A stretch of 64,000 nucleotides of DNA from Fodinicola acaciae (GCF_010993745.1 NZ_WOTN01000001.1:1925235-1989234), one strand, 5' to 3'. Positions 1-8,491 are shown, counted from the first letter of the stretch. The notes: a model not told the origin generated them from the letters alone. Made by a program: numbers and translations.

Positions 1-2
1 GC

Positions 3-560
3 GGCCTGGCCATCGGGTCCGCCGCGGAGACCGTGCCGCTGCCGGTCGCGAGCGCCTGCAAGGCCTGCGGATCGCCGATGGACGGCCGGTTTTGTGAGGC
101 CTGCGGCGCGGACTCGCTGGCCAGCGCTGCGACGCAGCCGCTGTCTGTCGCCAAACCGGTGGAGTGGACGGCGGTGATCAGCGCGGACCGCGCGTACTTC
201 GACGCCGTCCAGGCCGCCGAAGGACCGGACGCGAAGTCCGTCCAGTTTCCGGCGTACTGTCCCGATCGCTTCTTTCCGTTGCACGGCAACCAGATCAGCA
301 TCGGCCGGCGGAGCGCCTCGCGCGGCATCGTGCCGGACATCGACCTCACCGGCCCGCCGGAGGACCCCGGCGTCTCACGCCTGCACGCCGTACTCGTCGC
401 GGCCGGCGACGGATGGTCCATTGTGGACCTCGGCTCCGCCAACGGCACGACCGTCAACGAGGATTCGGCCCCATTGCTGGCAAACGTGCCACGTCCGCTG
501 TCCGCCGGCGACCGTGTTCACCTCGGCGCCTGGACCACCATCACTCTGCGCGCACACTGA
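3..560 (+). CDS. FHA domain protein with N-terminal zinc ribbon (5' partial)
   Basis: The reading frame is open to the left edge of the window, so the true start is probably upstream; the first internal start is GTG at 33. Counting from that GTG, Cys9, Cys12, Cys21 and Cys24 form two CxxC knuckles of a zinc ribbon. A forkhead-associated domain fills the last ~90 residues, with the usual ISIGRR strand, SRLHA and GSANGTTVN motifs. FHA domains bind phosphothreonine peptides, so the protein is probably a partner of a Ser/Thr kinase. The partner cannot be told from this fragment. The 3' end overlaps the convergent next gene by 20 nt. Confidence 0.85.
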   Translation, partial: GLAIGSAAETVPLPVASACKACGSPMDGRFCEACGADSLASAATQPLSVAKPVEWTAVISADRAYFDAVQAAEGPDAKSVQFPAYCPDRFFPLHGNQISIGRRSASRGIVPDIDLTGPPEDPGVSRLHAVLVAAGDGWSIVDLGSANGTTVNEDSAPLLANVPRPLSAGDRVHLGAWTTITLRAH

Positions 561-3135
561 CCACGCCGGCGCCGCCGTCGACGGTGATCGTGTCGCCGGT
601 TTTGATGCGATGAGTCGCGTCCGGCACGCCGACGACCGCCGGGATCCCGTACTCGCGCGCCACCATCGCGCCATGTGAGTTGGCGCCACCCATCTCCATC
701 ACCAGACCGCCGGCGGTCAGGAACAGCGGCGTCCAGCCCGGGTCGGTCGACGGCGCGACCAGGATCTCGCCGGGCTCGAGGTGCGCGCCGGTCGGCTCCT
801 GGATGACCCGGGCGACGCCGGTGACCGTGCCGGACGATGCCGGCGTACCACCGAGCGCACCGGGCGGCAGGTCGCCGCTGGCCGGCTCGGGCATGGTGCC
901 GTCGGACATCAACACGCGCGGCACGTGGCGTCGCCGGACCTCACGGTCGTAGGTCTCCCGGCGCTCGGCCACCAGGCCGCGCAGGTCGTCGCCGCCGATC
1001 ACCAGCTCGATTTCCCCGAAATCAAGGAAAAACACGTCACTCGCATCGGCCAGCAGGCCACCGTCGACCAGCGCGCGACCGACCTCGGTGAGGTGCCGCC
1101 GCACGATGCCGAAGGCCGAGATGATGGTGAACTTCGGCGACTCGCGCAGGCCGATCAGCTCACGCGAGCGCCGCAGGAGGAAACCGACCAGGTGCCGCCG
1201 GCCCCACGGCGCCGTCGCGGTCAGGGTGCGTACGGCCTCCTCCGCCTCACGCGCGGCACGCGCGAACTGCGCGTCCGGCGCCTGGCGGTCCTCGTCCATC
1301 CGCAGATAGTTGGCCAGTACGCCGAGAATGTGCGTCGGATCGTCGGACCAGCGCGGCATGCCGATGTCGATCTCGGCGACCGACCGATCGCCGTAGTTGT
1401 CCAGAAACTCGGCCAGCTCGCGTTGTGTCGTCGCCGCAAGCGTGCCGGCGTGGTAGCGCTTTGCCAGCTCCGCCGCGGATGTCTCGCGCATTTCGGCGGC
1501 GGCTGTCGGATCTGCCTTGATGTCTCGCGACATCCGCCACAGCCGCAGGTCCATCTCCGTGGTCACATTGTGCGGCATCGCACGCAGCACGGCCTCACGC
1601 AGCTGGGGTGCCGCCTGTGGCATCAGCTTGCCGGCGACAACGTACGCCGCCAGGCCGGTCATCAGCGGCGGCGCGACCTGCGGGATCACGTGCGCCGCAC
1701 GATGGGTGAGCAGCCACTCCGCGGCTCGCAGGTGGCCAGCCGCGTCCGTCGCCGGCGGCACGCCGTCGGAGAGCCGTTTTCGCAGTCCGGCAACGCGTTT
1801 GCGGGTCTCGGCCGGGCGTACGAGGGCCTGCAGCACCTGCCGGGGTGCGTGGAATTTCAGCAATGCCGGACCGACGGCCTTGACCAGCGGCCAGCGCGAC
1901 CTGTGGACCACCGAGAAATGCGGGTCGTCGAAGAGGCCGCGTACGATCGCCGCCGATCGTGCCTCCATCACCTCGAAAATGCGCGGCAGAAGTTCTCGAC
2001 CGACGCGGCTGCGCAGCCCGGCCGTCATGTCGATGAAAATGCGTCCGGCCGCGGTCGCCAGCGGCGCCGGCCCCTGCCGCGGATCGGCCACCCGCCGGCC
2101 GATGATGCCGGCCATTTCCGAGCCGATGAGCCGGAAAACCGCCAGGCCCATCGGTGTGAACGGCCGGAACATGCCCTGCGCGACATTGGCGCTGACATAC
2201 GCGCGCAACTCGGCCGGCTCCGGTGTTGGCACCGGGAAAAGCGTCGTGATCGGCCGCGACTGGGTCAGCCAAAGCTTGCCACCTTGGTCGTAGGCCCACT
2301 CGATGTCCTGCGGCGCCTGGTAAATCCGCTCGACGCGGTCGCCGATCGCGGCCAGCTCGTGGATTTGGTCGTCGGTGACGCAGGCAACCGCCGAGTTTTC
2401 CGGCAGTTCGACGGTTTCCGTGCCGCCACCGGGCAGCGGACGCACGACCGTACGCTTGTCACCGAGCCGCCGCTCCGTTATTTCGCCTTCGTAGACCGCG
2501 AAATGGTCGGGGTTGACGGCGCCGGACACGACCGCCTCGCCGAGGCCTGGGCTGGCGTCGATGAGCGCTTCGTGGCGGCGACCGGTGACCGGGTTGGCGG
2601 TGAGCAGCACGCCGGCCGTGGTCGCCTCGACCATTTTCTGCACCACGACAGCCAACTTCACCGATCGGTGGTCGACATCGTTGCTCTGCCGATATGCCAC
2701 CGCGCGGTCGGTCCAGAGCGACGCCCAGCACCTCCGGACCGCGTCGATGACGGCGTCACCGCCGATGATGTGCAGATAGGTGTCCTGCTGGCCGGCGAAA
2801 CTGGCGTCCGGCAGATCCTCGGCGGTCGCCGACGAGCGTACGGCCACCGGACCACCGATCTCCGCGTACGCGCGCCGGATCGCGTCAGCGAGGTCCGGCG
2901 GCACCTCCGCGTCGAGCAGCGCGGCACGCGCTTTCGTCGCCAGGTCGGGTGCGTCGAAGTCGAGGTCGGGCGCGACGCGCGCGTACGCCTCGGTCGTCAC
3001 ACAGAACCCCTCCGGCACCGGAAAGCCGGCGCTCGTCAGCACCCCGAGGTTGGCGGCCTTGCCACCCACCTCGGCGAGCATGTCACGGTCGATCTCGCTC
3101 AGGCTCAGCGTGAGCTTGGCGTCCACCTGCGTCAT
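541..3135 (-). CDS. PEP/pyruvate-binding phosphotransferase (PEP synthase / rifampin phosphotransferase-like)
   Basis: The protein is 864 residues from the ATG at 3135; an upstream extension of this frame is only antisense to the next gene. The N-terminal ATP-binding domain shows GGKAANLG near residue 24 and RSSATAEDLP near residue 99. The C-terminal swivelling domain ends in GGANSHGAMVAREYGIP, with the phosphorylatable His near residue 821. The order (ATP-binding, middle, His domain) and length match rifampin phosphotransferases (about 865 aa) as well as short PEP-synthase-like proteins. The 19-bp rifampin-associated palindrome found before some actinobacterial rph genes is absent from the 46-nt gap upstream. 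The family is certain, the substrate is not. It is probably co-transcribed with the pseudouridine synthase upstream. Confidence 0.85.
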   Translation of the reverse strand: MTQVDAKLTLSLSEIDRDMLAEVGGKAANLGVLTSAGFPVPEGFCVTTEAYARVAPDLDFDAPDLATKARAALLDAEVPPDLADAIRRAYAEIGGPVAVRSSATAEDLPDASFAGQQDTYLHIIGGDAVIDAVRRCWASLWTDRAVAYRQSNDVDHRSVKLAVVVQKMVEATTAGVLLTANPVTGRRHEALIDASPGLGEAVVSGAVNPDHFAVYEGEITERRLGDKRTVVRPLPGGGTETVELPENSAVACVTDDQIHELAAIGDRVERIYQAPQDIEWAYDQGGKLWLTQSRPITTLFPVPTPEPAELRAYVSANVAQGMFRPFTPMGLAVFRLIGSEMAGIIGRRVADPRQGPAPLATAAGRIFIDMTAGLRSRVGRELLPRIFEVMEARSAAIVRGLFDDPHFSVVHRSRWPLVKAVGPALLKFHAPRQVLQALVRPAETRKRVAGLRKRLSDGVPPATDAAGHLRAAEWLLTHRAAHVIPQVAPPLMTGLAAYVVAGKLMPQAAPQLREAVLRAMPHNVTTEMDLRLWRMSRDIKADPTAAAEMRETSAAELAKRYHAGTLAATTQRELAEFLDNYGDRSVAEIDIGMPRWSDDPTHILGVLANYLRMDEDRQAPDAQFARAAREAEEAVRTLTATAPWGRRHLVGFLLRRSRELIGLRESPKFTIISAFGIVRRHLTEVGRALVDGGLLADASDVFFLDFGEIELVIGGDDLRGLVAERRETYDREVRRRHVPRVLMSDGTMPEPASGDLPPGALGGTPASSGTVTGVARVIQEPTGAHLEPGEILVAPSTDPGWTPLFLTAGGLVMEMGGANSHGAMVAREYGIPAVVGVPDATHRIKTGDTITVDGGAGVVSVRAE

Positions 3136-3181
3136 GAACCAACGGTACGACCAGGTGACGATAAAATCAACACTGGATGAA

Positions 3182-3895
3182 TTAAGTCGTCCGGCCGCGC
3201 GCCGGCTCCCAGAACCCGTCGTCCGGCGGCGCCTCGACCGCGATCCGCTCACCGCCGAGATCGAACTCCAGCCGCCACGAGTGCAGGTGCGTACGCCCTC
3301 CTTTGCCGCCAAACAGCGGATCGCCGACGATCGCGTGCCCGATCCAGGCGAGGTGCACGCGGATCTGGTGACGCCTGCCGGTCCTCGGATCGACCACCAA
3401 CACGGCTTCGTCGTCGTCGCCCCATCGACGCGCGAACTCAGTGGTCGACGGATACGTGCGCACATGCCGAAACACCGCCTCGGCCGGGACCGTCCACGCG
3501 TCGCCGTCGTGTCTGATATCGCCCCGCTCGGCCGCGATCCGCACCCGGTTCTTGCGCCCGACACTCAACGGCAACTCGATCGTGCCGCGCTCCGGCAGCC
3601 CTCCCGGACTGACGATCGCGAGGTAGCTTTTTTTGACCGTACGCTTGGCAAACTGGCGCGTCAGGTCAGGATGGACGCGCATGTCCTTCGCGAACAGGAT
3701 CGCACCGGACGTCACCTTGTCGATGCGGTGGACCGGGAACAGCTCCTCGCCGGCATCCTTGGCGATCCGCACCAGGTCGGTCTCGTGCCGCTCCCCCATC
3801 ACCGAGATGCCGGGCGGTTTGTTCAGGACGAGGACGGCCTCGGTCTCGTAGCACGCGTACGTTTCGCGGAGCGTGCTCCAGTCCTGGTCGGTCAC
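3182..3895 (-). CDS. RluA-family pseudouridine synthase
   Basis: A 237-residue protein with the RluA-type core: VLNKPPGISV, then HRIDKVTSG with the catalytic Asp at about residue 59, and the C-terminal RTGRRHQIRVHL block. It should isomerise uridine to pseudouridine in rRNA or tRNA. No S4 domain is present, so it resembles the short RluA/TruC type. The start is GTG at 3895. A -10-like TATCGT lies seven nucleotides before it on the same strand, so the message is probably leaderless. The exact RNA target cannot be predicted. Confidence 0.9.
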   Translation of the reverse strand: MTDQDWSTLRETYACYETEAVLVLNKPPGISVMGERHETDLVRIAKDAGEELFPVHRIDKVTSGAILFAKDMRVHPDLTRQFAKRTVKKSYLAIVSPGGLPERGTIELPLSVGRKNRVRIAAERGDIRHDGDAWTVPAEAVFRHVRTYPSTTEFARRWGDDDEAVLVVDPRTGRRHQIRVHLAWIGHAIVGDPLFGGKGGRTHLHSWRLEFDLGGERIAVEAPPDDGFWEPARGRTT

Positions 3896-3902
3896 GGTCG
3901 TA

Positions 3903-3908
3903 ACGATA
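3903..3908 (-). promoter_or_regulatory. -10 element of a leaderless promoter
   Basis: On the minus strand the hexamer TATCGT is followed by seven nucleotides and then the GTG of the pseudouridine synthase, placing the predicted transcription start on the start codon. No convincing -35 is visible. Confidence 0.45.
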
Positions 3909-3970
3909 GGGGGAGGTCATGGGACGGGTTGGGGCGTGGTGGGAGGTGGTGGCGGTGCGTGAGTGGGTGG

Positions 3971-4149
3971 TGAGGCGATAGATGGTGCGGGGTGAGGTGG
4001 TGAGGCGCCGGAAGGTGCGAGGTGAGGTGGCGAAGCGCCGGAAGGTGCGGGCGCGGCGGCGAGGGGCCGGAAGGTGCGGGCGCGGCAGTGAGGGGCCGGA
4101 AGATGCGGGGCCAGGGTGGTGAGGCGCCGGAAGTTTGTGGGCCAGGTGG
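3971..4149. repeat. 30-bp tandem repeat, about six units
   Basis: Imperfect direct repeats with a 30-bp period. Units begin near 3971, 4001, 4031, 4061, 4089 and 4120 and share the cores TGAGGCGCCGGAAGGTGCG and GGTGAGGTGG. The tract is purine-rich on the plus strand and lies in the intergenic region upstream of the pseudouridine synthase. Reading frames through it on the minus strand are Pro/Thr/Asn-rich and look like by-products of composition. Confidence 0.75.
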
Positions 4150-4320
4150 TTGGGTCTTCTGATTGTTGCGTTGGGAGGTGGTGGCTTTGTTGCGTTTGTT
4201 GCGTCGGTGAGGCTGGGTTTTCTGTTTGTTGCGTTGGGTGGGTTGGTTGGGTTTTCTGTTTGTTGCGTTGGGTGGGTGGTTGGGTTTTCTGTTTGTTGCG
4301 TAGGTGGGTGGTTGGGTTTT
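4150..4320. repeat. GT-rich tandem repeat of TTTTCTGTTTGTTGCGT units
   Basis: Three close copies and one looser copy of TTTTCTGTTTGTTGCGT separated by (T)GGGTGGGTGGTT-type spacers. One similar unit stands just before the second dispersed element at 13029-13060, so this block appears to be an expanded edge of that element. The plus strand carries many G runs. Confidence 0.7.
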
Positions 4321-4796
4321 CGCCTGCGCGGCGGGCGCTCCTGCGCGGAGGGCGACCTCAAGGGAGGGGGCGCGTGAACGCCAATCATGTGCATTGAGGG
4401 TGCGGGCGGCGGTTTGCGGGCGGGGCTGGGTTCTCCAGGCTTGCTCGGTCACGTATCGGAAGCAACCCGTCGGGATGGACGCCAAACGATCGCGCTCGGG
4501 CGGCTGACTGCGTAATACTTGTTTAACAAGACATCAAAACGGACATCTGTTGCAACCGAGCGATCGCAACAGCATTATCAGCCTCAGTAGTCACACCCGT
4601 CACAGCCTCAGGCGATCACGGACGCGTGAAAGCCTTGTTTCTTGCGTCCAACGCAAGTAACTCGACATTCACACCATCAGCGAACCTCTCAATCTCGACA
4701 TTTAGCGCTCCACACGCCTTCGAATCCCACATACTGGATCTTCTCGCCACCTACCGGGACACCTGGCCGCCTCGGCGGCGCGCCAGTGAAAACCCG
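4203..4796. repeat. Dispersed ~500-bp intergenic element, copy A
   Basis: This stretch aligns over most of its length with 13029-13530. It contains identical blocks such as GGGCGACCTCAAGGGAGGGG, GACGCCAAACGATCG, a ~38-nt block at about 4506-4543 and blocks around 4628-4652, 4656-4676 and 4699-4715. Structure visible in it: the palindrome CTTGTTTAACAAG at 4518-4530, the hairpin CTTGCGT-CCA-ACGCAAG at about 4641-4657, and three imperfect 33-bp units in the last 170 bp. A short frame beginning GTGAAAGCC runs through the 3' third in both copies, but most differences change amino acids. It occupies the space between divergent genes here and convergent genes in copy B. Confidence 0.8.
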
Positions 4797-4869
4797 AGCC
4801 TCGACCGATTCCTCTCGCCGAGAACCAAGGTCCACACACCAGGACCCACACCACGAGAGGACGAACCAA

Positions 4870-5259
4870 ATGGAACTCAACGACCAGACCCGCGATCTGC
4901 TGGATGGACCGCACTTCGCCATCCTGGCAACCCCAAACGCTGACGGCCAGCCGCAGTCGTCGGTGATTTTCGTGAAGCGCGAAGAAGACGCGGTGATTTT
5001 CAGTACGATACGTGGCCGGCTCAAGACGCGGAACATGGAGCGCGACGGTCGGGTCAGTTTGTTGGTGCTGCAGAAGGAAACCGGCCAGTACGCGGAAATC
5101 CGGGGCTCGGTGACGATAACCGACGATCCGGAGAAGACGATGCTCCACGAAATGTACGACCGCTACATGAACGGCGCGACGCCGCCGGCGGAGCCGGAGG
5201 CCGAGCGGGTGATCGTGCGGATCACGCCGGAAAAACTCTACAACTGGCCGCCAGCCTAG
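4870..5259 (+). CDS. PPOX-class F420-dependent-type oxidoreductase
   Basis: A 129-residue split-barrel flavin/F420-binding protein of the pyridoxamine 5'-phosphate oxidase superfamily. Family features are FAILATPNADGQPQSSVIFV, the ISTIRGRLKTRN-type loop, and the C-terminal VIVRITPEKLYNW. Single-domain actinobacterial members usually bind F420 or FMN and reduce small organic substrates. The ATG at 4870 is preceded by GAGAGGA at a good distance. The larger open frame upstream runs back into the dispersed repeat and is not coding. Confidence 0.85.
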   Translation: MELNDQTRDLLDGPHFAILATPNADGQPQSSVIFVKREEDAVIFSTIRGRLKTRNMERDGRVSLLVLQKETGQYAEIRGSVTITDDPEKTMLHEMYDRYMNGATPPAEPEAERVIVRITPEKLYNWPPA

Positions 5260-5943
5260 CTAATCGTCGGCACACAACCGATAGCCGCGCTTCACCACCG
5301 TCTGCACGAGCCGGGGGTCGCCGATTGTCGCGCGCAGCCGCGAAATGGCGCTGTCGACGGCGTGGGGTTTGTGGCGGCCGCCGGGCAGGGCGCGCAGGAG
5401 CTCGGCGCGGCTGACGACGTGGCCTGGTTGCCGGACGAGTACGCGCAACAGGGCGACGGCGGCCGGTGGCATCTCGCGGGGTTCGCCGTCGACCAGCACC
5501 AAGCGGCCGCGGATGGCCAGGCGGCGGCCGGCGACGGTGAGCTGCGGCGTACGCACGGCCAGGAAATCGCCGAGTTCCTTGATCAGCGCGTCGGTGTGGG
5601 GCGCGCTGACCGCCACCTCCAGGCCGGCCACCGGCTCGATGCACGCGACGACGACCTCGGCCGACAGGGCGGCGTGCAGTTCGGCGGCCAGGCCGCGGCG
5701 AGCGGCGGAGTTGGTCAGCCGTTGCGCGGCGGCGGCGCCGGTGAGGACCAGCGCGTCCAGCCGGCGGCCGGTGATCAGGTCCAGCAGCCGGTCGCGGCTG
5801 GATCCGCCGGCCGACGCGGCGAAGACCTCGGCGCCGGCGTCGCACAGCGCGGTGACCAGCACCTCATGGTCGACCTCCGCGGCGACTCCGATCGCGAAAC
5901 CGGTCAGCGGTACGGAATCGGACGGTAAGTCCGAAGCAGCCAT
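5260..5943 (-). CDS. Short HemD-like / winged-helix response-regulator-type DNA-binding protein
   Basis: A 227-residue protein. Residues ~130-225 form an OmpR-type winged helix with LLRVLVRQPGHVVSRAELL, AVDSAISRLRATIGD and VKRGYRL. Residues ~10-125 resemble one half of a uroporphyrinogen-III synthase fold (VLTGAAAAQRLTNSA, IKELGDF). The usual actinobacterial HemD-regulator fusion is near 370 residues, so one HemD lobe is missing. Synthase activity is therefore unlikely and a regulatory role more likely. It converges on the PPOX gene with no gap. The start is the ATG at 5943. Confidence 0.7.
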   Translation of the reverse strand: MAASDLPSDSVPLTGFAIGVAAEVDHEVLVTALCDAGAEVFAASAGGSSRDRLLDLITGRRLDALVLTGAAAAQRLTNSAARRGLAAELHAALSAEVVVACIEPVAGLEVAVSAPHTDALIKELGDFLAVRTPQLTVAGRRLAIRGRLVLVDGEPREMPPAAVALLRVLVRQPGHVVSRAELLRALPGGRHKPHAVDSAISRLRATIGDPRLVQTVVKRGYRLCADD

Positions 5944-6027
5944 GGTCCCACGGTGACCCGGAGCCGTTGAGCCGCCGTCACCGCCATGTTTCCAGCCTGT
6001 GAAAAAGACATCACCGCCGGAAACCGG

Positions 6028-7428
6028 CTAGAACGCGGCCAGGCCGTCCGTCCACGGCCGTACGGCCTCGAACAGCCGGCAGGCAGCGAGCACCAGGTCA
6101 TCCGAATGCCGCGGACCGACGATCTGCAGGCCGACCGGCAGGCCGTCCTCGGTGAAACCGGCCGGCACGCTGGCCGCCGGCTGCTGCGTCAGGTTGAACG
6201 GGTAGGTGAACGGCGTCCAGCTCGGCCAGTCCAGATAGTCGCTGTCCGGCGGCACGTCATGGCCGGCGGCGAACGGCAGGATCGGCGTGGTCGGGGTCAG
6301 CAGCAGGTCATAGCGCTGGTGAAACTCCCCCATCGCGATCCCCAGCTGCATCCGCGTCGCGGTCGCGGCGAGATAGTCGCTGGCCGACCGCTTCTGGCCG
6401 CGCTGCCACACCGCGGCCAGGCCCTGGTCGAGCTGGCTGCTGTCCTCGACCCCCATCGCGTCCAGCGCGAAGGCCGCGCCGGTGCTCCACAACACGTCGA
6501 AGGCATCGGCCGGATCGGTGAATCCGGGATCGACCTGCTCGACCCGCAGGCCTGCGTCGGCCAGCGCCTCGACCGCCTCGCGTACGACCACCTCGACCCG
6601 CGGATCCACGTCGACATAACCGAGGTTGGGGCTGTAGCCGACGACCAGGCCGCGCACGTCTCGGCGTACGGCCTCGCGATACGAGGCGATCGGCGGCGGC
6701 GGCGAGGTCGGGTCGCGATAGTCGGGCAGCGCCAGCACGTCGAGCATGAGCGCCAGGTCGTCGACCGACCGCGCCATCGGACCGGCGTGCGACAGCGGAC
6801 CGAAGGCGCTCGCCGGATAGACCGGCACGACGCCGTGCGTCGGCTTGAGGCCGGCGATGCCGCAGAAAGACGCCGGGATGCGGATCGATCCGCCGCCGTC
6901 CGTGCCGACCGACAGCGGACCCATGCCGGTCGCCACCGCCACCGCGCTGCCGCCGCTGGACCCGCCGGCGGTCAGCTCCGGCTGCCACGGGTTGCGGGTG
7001 ATCCCGGTGAGCGGGCTGTCCGTGACGCCTTTCCAACCCAGCTCAGGCGTGGTCGTCTTGCCGACCAGCACCGCGCCGTGCTCGCGCAGCCGTGCCGTGA
7101 TCGGCGCGTCGACGGTCCACTCCTGCTCGGGGTCGATCACCTTCGAACCGCGTACGGTCGGCCAGCCGGCGGTCAGGAACATGTCCTTGATCGACACCGG
7201 CACGCCGTCGAGCAGGCCGATCGGGTTGCCGCCTTCCCAGCGCTGCGCCGACTCCCGCGCCGCCGCCAGCGCGCCGTCGGCGTCCACCAGGACGTACGCG
7301 TTGAGGTCGGGGTCGTGCTTTTCGATCTGCGCCAACGCATCTCGCGTCGCGTCGACCGGCGACAGCTCACCGGTCGAGAATCCGGCCACCCACTCGGTTG
7401 CCGTCAGCCGAGTATTGTCGGCAGCCAT
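6028..7428 (-). CDS. Amidase, amidase-signature family
   Basis: A 466-residue hydrolase with a complete amidase-signature catalytic triad: Lys81 in PVSIKDMF, cis-Ser157 in TAGGSSGGSA and nucleophile Ser181 in GTDGGGSIRIP. It hydrolyses a carboxamide to acid and ammonia. The substrate is unknown. GGAGGAAG precedes the ATG at 7428. It starts 18 nt after the 2-hydroxyacid dehydrogenase on the same strand, so the two form an operon that begins at the operator-controlled promoter near 8470. Confidence 0.92.
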   Translation of the reverse strand: MAADNTRLTATEWVAGFSTGELSPVDATRDALAQIEKHDPDLNAYVLVDADGALAAARESAQRWEGGNPIGLLDGVPVSIKDMFLTAGWPTVRGSKVIDPEQEWTVDAPITARLREHGAVLVGKTTTPELGWKGVTDSPLTGITRNPWQPELTAGGSSGGSAVAVATGMGPLSVGTDGGGSIRIPASFCGIAGLKPTHGVVPVYPASAFGPLSHAGPMARSVDDLALMLDVLALPDYRDPTSPPPPIASYREAVRRDVRGLVVGYSPNLGYVDVDPRVEVVVREAVEALADAGLRVEQVDPGFTDPADAFDVLWSTGAAFALDAMGVEDSSQLDQGLAAVWQRGQKRSASDYLAATATRMQLGIAMGEFHQRYDLLLTPTTPILPFAAGHDVPPDSDYLDWPSWTPFTYPFNLTQQPAASVPAGFTEDGLPVGLQIVGPRHSDDLVLAACRLFEAVRPWTDGLAAF

Positions 7429-7446
7429 CTTCTTCCTCCACGGACA

Positions 7447-8451
7447 TCAGCCCATACGCGCGCCGGACGGCACGTATCCCAGGTGTTTGTCGACGACGTT
7501 ACGCAGCGGCCGGCCGGCCTGCCACTTGTGGAAGTTGTCGACGAACAGTTCGGCCAGGGCCGGAAGCCAGCCGATGAAATCTCCTGACATATGCGGTGAA
7601 ACAAGGACATTCGACATGTCCCACAGCGGATTGTCCGGCGGCAGCGGCTCGGTTTCGAACACGTCCAGTGCCGCTCCGGCGACAATCCCGTTCCGCAGAG
7701 CGGAAATCAGGTCGTCGGTGACCACCAGGCCGCCGCGGCCGACGTTGATGAACCGAGCTGTTGGCTTCATCGCGGCGAAAGTCGCCGCGTTGAACATGCC
7801 GGCGGTCGAGTCGGTCAGCGGCGCGACGGCGACGACGTAGTCGAACCGCCCCCACGGCGTGCCGGAAACGTCATGCACCACACCGAAATCGGGATCGTCG
7901 GCGCGAGCCGTACGACCGGCGCCGGACACCTCCAGGCCGGCGGCGGCCAGCAGCCGCGCGATCGCGCGGCCGATCGGTCCGGTGCCGACGACGACCGCGC
8001 GCTTGCCGGCGATCCGCTCGGTTTCCCGGTGATACCAACGCTTTTCGGCCTGCGCCTGCAGGGTCGTACGAAAGTCCTTGGCGAAGGCGAGCACGCAACC
8101 GAGGACGTATTCGGCGATCGAGCTGTCGAAGACTCCGGACGAGTTGGTCAGCACGACATCGCTGTCGCGCATCGCGTCGAAAAGGACGTTGTCGACGCCG
8201 GTGCTGGCGATGTGCATCCAGCGCAGCCGGCCGGCCGCCGCGAACGCTGGTTCGACCGCTCTTGACAGGAAATCCCACACAAACAGCGCGTCAGCTTCGG
8301 CCAAAGCGGCCGCGAGACCGGCCGCGTCGGCGTACCGTACGTCCGCGACCGCTTCCACCGATGCCATTCCCGGCGGTCGCTGGTCTTGAGCACCCTGGTT
8401 TTGAGCACACAGCACGGCAAGCACCGGTTGGGAATCACCCGTTCGAACCAC
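7447..8451 (-). CDS. D-isomer-specific 2-hydroxyacid dehydrogenase
   Basis: A 334-residue NAD(P)-dependent dehydrogenase. It has the Rossmann motif GTGPIGRAIA and the catalytic Arg (NVGRGGLV), Glu (FETEPLP) and His (SPHMSGD) of the D-2-hydroxyacid family. It should interconvert a 2-keto acid and a D-2-hydroxy acid. The GTG at 8451 coincides with the transcription start predicted from TTGACA-N17-TAGCGT, so the message looks leaderless. It leads the amidase operon and is divergent from the racemase-superfamily genes. Confidence 0.88.
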   Translation of the reverse strand: MVRTGDSQPVLAVLCAQNQGAQDQRPPGMASVEAVADVRYADAAGLAAALAEADALFVWDFLSRAVEPAFAAAGRLRWMHIASTGVDNVLFDAMRDSDVVLTNSSGVFDSSIAEYVLGCVLAFAKDFRTTLQAQAEKRWYHRETERIAGKRAVVVGTGPIGRAIARLLAAAGLEVSGAGRTARADDPDFGVVHDVSGTPWGRFDYVVAVAPLTDSTAGMFNAATFAAMKPTARFINVGRGGLVVTDDLISALRNGIVAGAALDVFETEPLPPDNPLWDMSNVLVSPHMSGDFIGWLPALAELFVDNFHKWQAGRPLRNVVDKHLGYVPSGARMG

Positions 8452-8452
8452 A

Positions 8453-8480
8453 TTGACACGCTAGGTTCGTTTCGTATGAT
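8453..8480 (+). promoter_or_regulatory. SigA-type promoter for the racemase-superfamily genes
   Basis: A TTGACA at 8453-8458 and TATGAT at 8475-8480 are separated by 16 nt, near consensus. The predicted start of transcription is about 8487, inside the GntR-type operator. It fully overlaps the opposing promoter of the dehydrogenase operon. Confidence 0.75.
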
Positions 8481-8486
8481 TGTCAA
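8458..8486 (-). promoter_or_regulatory. SigA-type promoter for the dehydrogenase-amidase operon
   Basis: On the minus strand TTGACA (8486-8481) and TAGCGT (8463-8458) are separated by 17 nt. Transcription would start at about the GTG at 8451. The -35 lies inside the operator palindrome. Confidence 0.7.
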
Positions 8487-8491
8487 CAATC
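8478..8491. promoter_or_regulatory. GntR-type operator 1, GATTGTCAACAATC
   Basis: A perfect inverted repeat of GATTGT with a 2-nt centre. It covers the -10/+1 of the plus promoter and the -35 of the minus promoter. The same sequence except for one central base recurs at 9294-9307, and both are preceded by TAy of a -10 hexamer. TTGTC-ACAA-type palindromes are typical of GntR/FadR regulators, and such a gene sits in the locus. Confidence 0.78.

Noticed and set aside
3136-3564. In-frame N-terminal extension of the PEP-utilising enzyme, giving ~1007 residues
   Set aside because: The extra part is antisense to the pseudouridine synthase, and the conserved domain starts right after the ATG at 3135.
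3666-4394. Minus-strand Pro/Thr/Asn-rich frames through the repeats
   Set aside because: They arise from tandem repeats, lack a ribosome site and have no domain similarity.
4626-4943. Short frame MKALFLAS... shared by both dispersed elements
   Set aside because: Most differences between copies are non-synonymous, the C-termini differ and the core hairpins explain conservation as well. Not called as a gene.
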